In this document: positions 57,829 through 64,000 of the stretch, piece by piece
Numbering within the stretch: the first letter of the stretch is position 1
Layout: the number at the start of each line of letters is the position of its first letter
Assembly: GCA_028279885.1 (NCBI GenBank)
Contig: JANQMX010000001.1
Coordinates: 1 to 64,000, forward strand
Direction of reading: 5' to 3'
Length of the DNA: 64,000 nt
Source of the DNA: Rhodovibrionaceae bacterium
GTDB lineage: Bacteria > Pseudomonadota > Alphaproteobacteria > Kiloniellales > DSM-21159
Notes under the pieces: model-generated
What the model was told of the DNA's origin: nothing
The model's input: the letters and a program-made list of their open reading frames with translations, nothing else
Databases searched by the model: none
Position numbers and translations under genes: made by a program

Positions 57829-60374
57829 GCGCCGAACTTGAGGTCGCGCAGCACGGCGAAGGGCGAGTCGGATCTCGCCTTGCGTGCCGGACGCGCCTTG
57901 CCGGCGGCCGGCTTGCCGCGCGCCGACTTGCCCTGCGCCTGGGCCAGGGAGGCGCGGCGTTTGGCGCCGCGGCGTGGCCGGCGGTGGAAGGTGACCGCGC
58001 CCTCTTCCTCGACCGCCCAATAGCCGATCGCCGGCAGGGCCACCAAGGCATCCTCCGGGCCGCCGCGGATGATCCTGCAGAGTGCCGGCGAGGCCACGAA
58101 GGGGCCGGCAGCGCTGAGCTTGCGGGCCTCCCGCGCCAGGGCCTCCAGGCGGTCGGCACGGACCGCCAGGCGGCGGTCGCTGCCGTTGACGATGACGTAG
58201 CCGAGCGCCGCCCAGAGGCCGGCCTCCGGCGGCTCCGGCTGCCGCACCATGGCTCCGAGCCTGGCTGTGGCCGCCAGCGGCTCGTGATGATGCCAAAGGC
58301 ACCAGAGCAGCGCCTTCATGGTCTGAGCGTCGGGGCTGCCGATCTTGCGCTGATAGAGGCTTTCCATGCCGAAGACGACGCCGAGGGCGCGCAGCCGCGC
58401 CCGCGCCGGCTTGTCGAGCGCCTTCAAGGGGTTGGCGACACTGCGGCGGGACAACAGGCCGAGCGCCTCGGAGAGCTGAAAGGCCAGGCCGCGCTCCGGG
58501 CTCTCCAAGGCCGCCTCGCGCAAGGCGAAGAGCGGGCCGAGCAGCTTGCGCAACCGCCGACGCAGCCAGGCGTCGAGGCGCAGACGTATCCGCTCCCGCG
58601 CCCGGCCGTCCAGGAACTCGCTGTGCAGCACCTCGATCCGGGGCGCCAATACGCTGTCGCCGCGCTTGAGCCGTGCGATGGCCTCGTTGCGCCAAGAGAG
58701 CCGGCCCTCCCGCGACAAGGCGAAGGCCTCGTCCTCGTCCTGCTCCAGGCTGCGCAGCCGGCCCGGGATGGCGTCCCACAAGGCGCGCCGCCCAGCCGCC
58801 AGAACAGGCCGGCGGTCCTGCTGCCCGACCGTCGGGTCGAGATGGAAGGTGAAGCCGCGCAGAATGCCAACATGCTGTCCTTCGACCACCACGTCGCCGC
58901 TCGTCTGGACCGCGCCGAGCAGGCGCCCGCCGTCGCGCAGGCGGCGGACCAGGGTTGCCGTCCGCTTGTCGACGAAGCGCTGGGTCAGGCGCGTGTGCAA
59001 GGCATCGCTGAGCTTGTCCTCGAGCGCCCGCGCCCGCTCCTGCCAATAGTCGCTGTCGTCGAACCAGGCGCCGCGGTGGGTGATGAAGGTCCAGGTCCGG
59101 CCGTGGGCGATGCGGGTGACCAGGGCGTCGATGTCGCCGTCGGTCCGATCAAGGTTGGCGATCTGGCGGGACACCCAGTCTTCCGGCAGGTGGCCCTCGC
59201 CCTCGGTGAGGTGGCCGTAGAGCGTCTTCAGGAGGCGCACGTGCTGTTCGCTCAAGGTCTTGCGGAAGTCCGGGACCTGGCAGACCTCCCACAGCAGGCG
59301 TACCCGGTCCCGCTCCTTGGCGCGTTCGCCGACCTGCTCGTCGCGGGCCAGCGCGGCGAGGGCCGCCTGGTCCTCGGGCGGCCGCACGCGGATAAGCTCC
59401 GGCCGCTCCGGGCGGCGCTCCAGGCTGCGCAGCAGCGCCTGCGGCGAGCGGAAGTCCAGCGCCCGGTTGCGCCACTGCAGCGCCGTCAGGGGCTCGAAGC
59501 TGTGCTCCTCGATGGCCTGCACCAGCTCCTCGTCCAGGCCCGGCGCGCTGCCGGTGGTCCCGAAGCTGCCGTCGTTCATGTAGCGCCCGGCGCGGCCGGC
59601 GATCTGCGCCAGCTCCGTCGGCTGCAGGCGCCGTGGGCTGATGCCGTCGAACTTGACCAGCTTGGCGAAAGCGACGTGATCGACGCCGAGATTGAGCCCC
59701 ATGCCGATGGCGTCGGTCGCAACCATGTAGTCGACGTCGCCGTTCTCGAAGAGTTCGACCTGGGCGTTGCGGGTGCGCGGGCTGAGCGCGCCGAGCACCA
59801 CGGCAGCGCCGCCGCGTTGGCGGCGGAGCAATTCCGCCATCTCGTAGACCTCAGTGGCCGAGAAGGTCACCACGGCACTGCGCGGCGGCAGGCGGGAAAG
59901 CTTGCGGTGCCCGGCATAGCTGAGCTGCGAGAGGCGCGGCCGCGAGGTCACCTCGGCGTCAGGCACCAGGCGGCGCAGCAGCGGGCGGATGATGTCGGAG
60001 CCGAGGAACATGGTCTCTTCCTGGCCCCGGGCATGCAGCAGGCGGTCGGTGAAGACGTGCCCGCGCTCCAGATCGGCGGCGAGCTGCACCTCGTCGATGG
60101 CCAGGAAGTCCACCGCCCGCTCCAGCGGCATGGCCTCGATGGTGCAGAGGAAATAGCGGGCGCGCGGCGGAACGATCTTTTCTTCGCCGGTGATCAGCGC
60201 CACCTGGCCCGGGCCCTTGGCGCGCACCACCCGGTCGTAGTTCTCGCGCGCCAGAAGGCGCAGCGGGAAGCCGATCATGCCGCTCTGTCGGGCGAGCATG
60301 CGCTCGATCGCAAGGTGGGTTTTGCCCGTATTGGTGGGGCCCAGTACGGCGAGAATGCGTGAACGCCCAGCCAT
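57825..60374 (-). CDS. Suv3-like DEAD/DEAH RNA helicase
   Basis: 849 residues, superfamily 2, Suv3/mgpS type. Walker A GPTNTGKTHLAIERML near 10, LAIDEVQLAADLERG (motif II, DEVQ) near 90, FSATEVYEM (III), DYMVATDAIGMGLNLGVDHVAF and QIAGRAGRYMNDG (V, VI) near 215-265. A long C-terminal region (400-849) ends in a Lys/Arg-rich tail (KGKSARGKPAAGKARPARKAR). Mitochondrial Suv3 works with the degradosome. It is coupled to the S4 gene. Confidence 0.93.
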   Translation of the reverse strand: MAGRSRILAVLGPTNTGKTHLAIERMLARQSGMIGFPLRLLARENYDRVVRAKGPGQVALITGEEKIVPPRARYFLCTIEAMPLERAVDFLAIDEVQLAADLERGHVFTDRLLHARGQEETMFLGSDIIRPLLRRLVPDAEVTSRPRLSQLSYAGHRKLSRLPPRSAVVTFSATEVYEMAELLRRQRGGAAVVLGALSPRTRNAQVELFENGDVDYMVATDAIGMGLNLGVDHVAFAKLVKFDGISPRRLQPTELAQIAGRAGRYMNDGSFGTTGSAPGLDEELVQAIEEHSFEPLTALQWRNRALDFRSPQALLRSLERRPERPELIRVRPPEDQAALAALARDEQVGERAKERDRVRLLWEVCQVPDFRKTLSEQHVRLLKTLYGHLTEGEGHLPEDWVSRQIANLDRTDGDIDALVTRIAHGRTWTFITHRGAWFDDSDYWQERARALEDKLSDALHTRLTQRFVDKRTATLVRRLRDGGRLLGAVQTSGDVVVEGQHVGILRGFTFHLDPTVGQQDRRPVLAAGRRALWDAIPGRLRSLEQDEDEAFALSREGRLSWRNEAIARLKRGDSVLAPRIEVLHSEFLDGRARERIRLRLDAWLRRRLRKLLGPLFALREAALESPERGLAFQLSEALGLLSRRSVANPLKALDKPARARLRALGVVFGMESLYQRKIGSPDAQTMKALLWCLWHHHEPLAATARLGAMVRQPEPPEAGLWAALGYVIVNGSDRRLAVRADRLEALAREARKLSAAGPFVASPALCRIIRGGPEDALVALPAIGYWAVEEEGAVTFHRRPRRGAKRRASLAQAQGKSARGKPAAGKARPARKARSDSPFAVLRDLKFGA

Positions 60375-60551
60375 GACAACATCCCCAAATTCGGGCTTGG
60401 CTCTTTCAAATACAAGGCTTTGCCGCGTCGCGGAAGCCGCTAATCAAACTTAGGGCGACACGCGGTGCAATCGAGACATTGAATTGGCGGCAACTTTATC
60501 CAACCTAAAGTCCGCCGCGGCTAAAAACGACAAAGATGTGGGGTTATCGCC

Positions 60552-61022
60552 GTGCGGAATACAGCGCTGGACATGTCGGTGGACCGGCTGCCCGACCCGC
60601 TCGGGGGGCTCTTTCGCTATTGGGACAGCATCAGAGGCGACCGGCCGCTGCCCAACCGCTCCGATTTCGACCCGGTCGCCATACCCCGGCTCCTGCCGCA
60701 TCTGATCCTGGTCGAAGTGCTGCGCGACCAAGCCGATGGCCAGGTGGAAGACTTCCGCTTCCGCCTGATCGGCACCCATGTGGATGAGCGGATGAACCAA
60801 CGCTACACCGGGCAGCGACTGTCACAGATTCCCAGCAAGCAGCGCGGCAGCACGATCTGGAGCACCTACCAAGCGGTCGAGCGTGAGGGACAGCCCAAGG
60901 TCATATCGCTGGACTACATCGGCCCGGCGGAACATACGACGGGGACGACGGAGATCTTTCTTCCTCTCTCGGCCGGCGGTGGCGCGGTCGATTTCATCGT
61001 CGTCGGCCTGCGCTTCGCTTGA
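60552..61022 (+). CDS. PAS_5-type domain protein
   Basis: 156 residues, a single PAS_5/DUF domain: YWDSIRGDRPLPNRSDFDPVAIPRLLPHLILVEV (23-56), FRFRLIGTHVDERMNQRYTGQRLSQIPSK (68-96), and final strands EIFLPLSAGGGAVDFIVVGLRF. No output domain, so it is a one-domain sensor or binding protein. GTG start 60552; ATG 60573 is another option. It is divergent from the helicase and 214 bp upstream of htpG. Confidence 0.8.
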   Translation: MRNTALDMSVDRLPDPLGGLFRYWDSIRGDRPLPNRSDFDPVAIPRLLPHLILVEVLRDQADGQVEDFRFRLIGTHVDERMNQRYTGQRLSQIPSKQRGSTIWSTYQAVEREGQPKVISLDYIGPAEHTTGTTEIFLPLSAGGGAVDFIVVGLRFA

Positions 61023-61153
61023 CCCGCGCAACCGACAACAGACCTCGTCCTGTAGCAATCCGCCGTTCGACCACCCAGATATGAGATCGCGGTCACGGAC
61101 AGCTTGTCGCACCGTGTGTATTCCGCGAGGGCGACAGCGCTCCCACGAACCGA

Positions 61154-61182
61154 CTTGTGTGGACAAGCGCTAAAGCACATAT
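61154..61182 (+). promoter_or_regulatory. Possible RpoH promoter for htpG
   Basis: CTTG at 61154-61157, 18-bp spacer, CACATAT at 61176-61182, compared with the alphaproteobacterial heat-shock consensus CTTG-N17/18-CYTATNT (two mismatches in the -10). It lies 55 bp before ATG 61237, suiting a heat-shock gene. Confidence 0.4.
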
Positions 61183-61236
61183 GCGCTGGAAAATGGTTTC
61201 ATTCCCAGTAAACAGCAGGGTTTGCCGCTGATTGCC

Positions 61237-63114
61237 ATGACGACCGAAGAGAAGCTTGAGTTTCAGGCGGAGGTCAGCCGCCTCCTCGACATCGTCGCCA
61301 ACGCGCTCTACTCGAACAAGGAGATCTTCCTGAGGGAATTGATCTCCAACGCTTCCGACGCCTGCGACCGCCTGCGCTATGCCGCCATCACCAATCCCGA
61401 GCTGACGGCCGGCGACCCGACTTTCCGCATCACGCTGGAAAGCGACCCAGACAGCCGGCAACTGACCATTGCCGACAACGGCATCGGCATGAGCCGCGAG
61501 GAGCTGGTCGCCAACCTCGGCACCATCGCCCGCTCGGGCTCCGCCGCCTTCCTCAACGAGCTGGGCGACCAGGCCAAGGAAGTGGACCTGATCGGCCAGT
61601 TCGGAGTCGGCTTCTATTCGGCCTTCATGGTGGCCGACCAGGTGACGGTGGAAACCCGCAAGGCCGGCGAAGCGCAGGGCTGGCGCTGGGAGTCCGACGG
61701 CAAGGGCAGCTTCACCGTCGCCGAGAGCGAGGACGCGCCGACGCGCGGCACCCGCATCACCCTACACCTCAAGGAAGACGCCAAGGACTATCTCCAGCCG
61801 ACCGAGCTGGCCCGCATCGTCAAGACCTACTCGGACCACATCGGCATTCCCATCACCCTGGTGAAGGCGGAAGGCCCCGGCGAGACGCTGAACAGCGCCG
61901 GCGCGCTCTGGACCCGGCCAAAGTCCGAGATCAGCGAAGATCAGTACCGCGAGTTCTACCATCACGTCGCCCACGCCTTCGACGAGCCCTGGGACCGCCT
62001 GCACTTCAAGGCCGAGGGCGCGATGGAATACACCGGCCTGCTCTTCATCCCCTCGGCCAAGCCCGTGAACCTCTTCGACCCGGAGCGTCGCAACGAGGTC
62101 AAGCTCTACGTGAAACGGGTTTTCATCACCGACGACTGCCGGGCCATCCTGCCGCCCTATCTGCGCTTCCTGCGCGGCATCGTCGACAGCGAGGACCTGC
62201 CGCTCAACATCAGCCGCGAGCTGCTGCAGGACAATCCGCTGCTCGGCCGCATGCGCCGCGCCATCACCAAACGCGTGCTCGGCGAGCTGGAGAAGAAGGC
62301 CGAGAAAGAACCCGAGAGCTACGTCCAGTTCTGGGAGACCTTCGGCCCGGTCTTGAAGGAGGGTCTCTACGAGGACCTGGACCAGCGCGAGCGCCTGGTG
62401 AAGCTGACCCGCTTCCGCAGCACCGAGGGCGACGGCTGGGTCAGCCTGGACGACTACATCGCCCGCATGAAGCCGGGACAGACCGCCATCTACACCCTGA
62501 GCGGCGACGAGCTGGCGGCGCTGCAGCGCAGCCCGCAGCTCGAAGGCTTCCGCGCCAAGGGGGTCGAGGTGCTGCTGCTGACCGACCCGGTCGACGAGTT
62601 CTGGATGCCGGCGATGGGCGAGTACGAGGGCAAGCCCTTCAAGTCCGTGACCCGCGGCGGCGCCGACCTCGACAGCATCGAGGGCGAGGCCGAGACGGCG
62701 GAGAAGGAGGAGCCAACCGAGGAGCAGAGCAGCGGCCTCGATACCCTGGTCGCCTTCGTCAAGCTGACCCTCAAGGACAAGGTGAAGGACGTCCGCATCT
62801 CCAACCGCCTGCGCGAAAGCCCGGTCTGCCTGGTGGCCGACGACGGCGACATGGACCTGCACCTCTCGCGCCTCCTGAAGCAGCACCACCGCCTCGATGC
62901 GGAGGCGCCGCGGGTGCTCGAGATCAATCCCAAGCATCCGCTGATCCTGTCCCTGGCCAAGATGGCCGCGGCCGGCAACGGCAATGCCGGAACCATCGAG
63001 GAAGCGTCACACCTGCTGCTCGATCAGGCGCGCATCATGGAAGGCGAGACCCCGCTCGATCAGGCCGCCTTCGCCCGCCGCCTATCGGGCTTCCTGGCGC
63101 AGGCGTTGGCGTAA
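61237..63114 (+). CDS. htpG: Chaperone HtpG (Hsp90)
   Basis: 625 residues. GHKL ATPase domain: REL ISNASDACDRLRY near 32, DNGIGMSREELVANLGTIARSG near 80, IGQFGVGFYSAFMVADQV near 118. The middle domain has LFDPERRNEVKLYVKRVFI near 285 and GIVDSEDLPLNISRELLQDN near 325. The C-terminal dimer domain ends FARRLSGFLAQALA. ATG 61237 (MTTEEKLEFQAEVSRLL) is the family N-terminus; a TTG at 61222 is in frame. HtpG folds cytoplasmic clients under heat stress. Confidence 0.95.
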   Translation: MTTEEKLEFQAEVSRLLDIVANALYSNKEIFLRELISNASDACDRLRYAAITNPELTAGDPTFRITLESDPDSRQLTIADNGIGMSREELVANLGTIARSGSAAFLNELGDQAKEVDLIGQFGVGFYSAFMVADQVTVETRKAGEAQGWRWESDGKGSFTVAESEDAPTRGTRITLHLKEDAKDYLQPTELARIVKTYSDHIGIPITLVKAEGPGETLNSAGALWTRPKSEISEDQYREFYHHVAHAFDEPWDRLHFKAEGAMEYTGLLFIPSAKPVNLFDPERRNEVKLYVKRVFITDDCRAILPPYLRFLRGIVDSEDLPLNISRELLQDNPLLGRMRRAITKRVLGELEKKAEKEPESYVQFWETFGPVLKEGLYEDLDQRERLVKLTRFRSTEGDGWVSLDDYIARMKPGQTAIYTLSGDELAALQRSPQLEGFRAKGVEVLLLTDPVDEFWMPAMGEYEGKPFKSVTRGGADLDSIEGEAETAEKEEPTEEQSSGLDTLVAFVKLTLKDKVKDVRISNRLRESPVCLVADDGDMDLHLSRLLKQHHRLDAEAPRVLEINPKHPLILSLAKMAAAGNGNAGTIEEASHLLLDQARIMEGETPLDQAAFARRLSGFLAQALA

Positions 63115-63734
63115 GCGGCTTGTTCTTTTCTGGGGCGCCCTCCGGCGCTGCACGGTTCCGTCCCCGCTTCGCGAGCCCCCAGCCGGCCGGCCACCTCAGA
63201 CTGTCATGCTTGGGCGAGGCCCACGGGGCCGTTAGGCCCAGGGCCGAGTTCCGAGCATCCACTCATCGGCCTGTACGGAACCCTGCCGTGGACCCTCGGA
63301 ACTCTCCGCTTCGCGGCTCGCCCAAGGGTGACAGTGGGAGACAAAGGCGCTCGCCCGTGCAGTACCACCAACTGTCACCCCGGCCTTGAGCCGGGGTCCA
63401 TTTCTCAGCTTGCTCGGAATGGCATCGCTAGGCGCGGGCGTTGCGGTGGCCTCGCTCGTCTTTCCACAGTTCGTGCCCAGCCCAACCATGCCTTCGGCAA
63501 CTCGCTGCGCGAGCCCGGACACGCGGGCTTCGCCCTTGGCCGGGATGACAGTCTGAGAGGGAACTCGCGGAGCAAGGCGCGGCCCCTGTGATTGCCCAAC
63601 CGGGCGATCTCACTTGAGGGCGGTTGTCCTATCGGTCATGCTCCCGCTCCAAGGCCGGTAGGCTTCGCACCATCCTTACCGTCCAAGACCGCTCCATCGC
63701 CGTTTCTTCGCTATCGAAAAGTGAGGCACTCAGC
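63115..63734. repeat. B-B and full-length A-A repeats after htpG
   Basis: B-B element 63202-63333 (ends TGTCATGCTTGGGCGAGGC and CTCGCCCAAGGGTGACA) and full-length A-A element 63373-63550, whose core matches the one at 4451-4607 (GCGCGGGCGTTGCGG, GTTCGTGCCCAGCCC). From 63551 to 63734 the gap shows no repeat; it probably carries the promoter of the last gene. Confidence 0.8.
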
Positions 63735-64000
63735 ATGTCGCTTCCCTGCAAGTTCGAACGCAGCCTTTTGGACTTCGAAGAGTACTTGCTGGTTCGCAAG
63801 ACGCATCACCCCTTCATTTATCAGCTCGACAATGAGGCGTTGCACGAGACGCGGGACCGTCTGCGCAAGCTGCGCGACCGGGAGCGGACCCTGGCCCGGC
63901 AGAAGCGCAGAGAGGTGCGTGGCAAGGCGGCTCAGCGCGGAGCCAGCTTTCCCGGAACCGCCGAGCAACCGCTTCAGCGCAAGCAGGCCTTCGCCGGCGC
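63735..64000 (+). CDS. Conserved small protein, truncated by window edge
   Basis: ATG at 63735 opens a frame with no stop to the window end (88 residues seen). The product is rich in Arg/Lys (DRLRKLRDRERTLARQKRREVRGK near 43-66) and begins MSLPCKFERSLLDFEEYLLV. This matches my memory of a conserved uncharacterised alphaproteobacterial protein, but the function is unknown. Charged, helical, without signal or membrane segment; a nucleic-acid or partner-binding role is only a guess. The true end is beyond 64000. Confidence 0.75.
   Translation, partial: MSLPCKFERSLLDFEEYLLVRKTHHPFIYQLDNEALHETRDRLRKLRDRERTLARQKRREVRGKAAQRGASFPGTAEQPLQRKQAFAG

Noticed and set aside
57714-60362. 882-codon plus-strand ORF opposite the helicase
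   Set aside because: Antisense shadow of a gene with all helicase motifs.
63711-63968. 85-codon minus-strand ORF at right edge
   Set aside because: Antisense to the start of a real plus-strand gene (63735 onward) with a proper N-terminus that runs off the window.

Overview
The window is high-GC DNA (clearly above 60 % by eye) with tightly packed, often overlapping genes. Gene content and order point to an alphaproteobacterium, most likely of the Rhodospirillales/Kiloniellales type: chvI-chvG-hprK-PTS next to a divergent ATP-type pckA, addB-addA-trxA, trpFBA-accD-folC, helicase/S4/fdxA/carD/rpoH, and a STAS-MlaE lipid transporter. No phage, plasmid or CRISPR genes were seen. The species is an inference.

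Layout. 0.5-5.7 kb, minus strand: a single-chain double ABC exporter (CydDC-like) and a type-2 ferredoxin-NADP reductase. 6.2-14.4 kb, plus: tsaE, murU-like, addB, addA, trxA. 14.9-28.5 kb, minus: folC, accD, trpA, trpB, trpF, a membrane protein, pyrF, then a regulatory PTS (EI, HPr, EIIA), a fused HprK-RapZ protein, and ChvG/ChvI. 28.7-34.8 kb, plus: pckA, def, fmt, truA, an MFS transporter, a GNAT enzyme. 35.2-37.9 kb, minus: dapE and mmsA. 38.0-43.3 kb, plus: a small unknown protein, an Mce/Mla-type lipid ABC system, thymidylate kinase and a YccF protein. 43.4-45.3 kb is a less GC-rich island with a methyltransferase, tRNA-Arg(CCT) and an apparent sigma-54-dependent small RNA locus. 45.6-49.6 kb: a sensor kinase and a chemoreceptor. 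49.8-52.4 kb: a secreted serine protease, prolyl iminopeptidase and a secreted nuclease-like protein. 52.6-60.4 kb, minus apart from one DUF938 gene: rpoH, a VOC protein, a catalytically dead PPP phosphatase homologue, carD, fdxA, an S4 protein and a Suv3-like helicase. 60.5-64 kb, plus: a PAS_5 protein, htpG, and the start of a conserved small protein cut by the window edge.

How parts work together. ChvG/ChvI, HprK-RapZ, HPr, EIIA and EI form one run of minus-strand genes and look like a regulatory, non-sugar PTS tied to an envelope/acid two-component system, with gluconeogenic pckA divergent from chvI. rpoH is in the window, and htpG has a plausible RpoH-type promoter. Almost every long intergenic gap holds copies of one modular palindromic repeat family with ends TGTCAYCCCGGC or TGTCAYSCTTGGGCGAGSC.

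The most notable novel candidate is at 43,371-43,648. On the minus strand there is a -24/-12 sigma-54 promoter, two near-identical dyads about 99 and 150 bp upstream of the predicted start, a possible IHF site between them, and a strong intrinsic terminator about 118 nt downstream, with no ORF. This is the architecture of a sigma-54-dependent small RNA. Other points are the HprK-RapZ fusion with altered P-loops, the pseudophosphatase, and the missing amgK between tsaE and murU.
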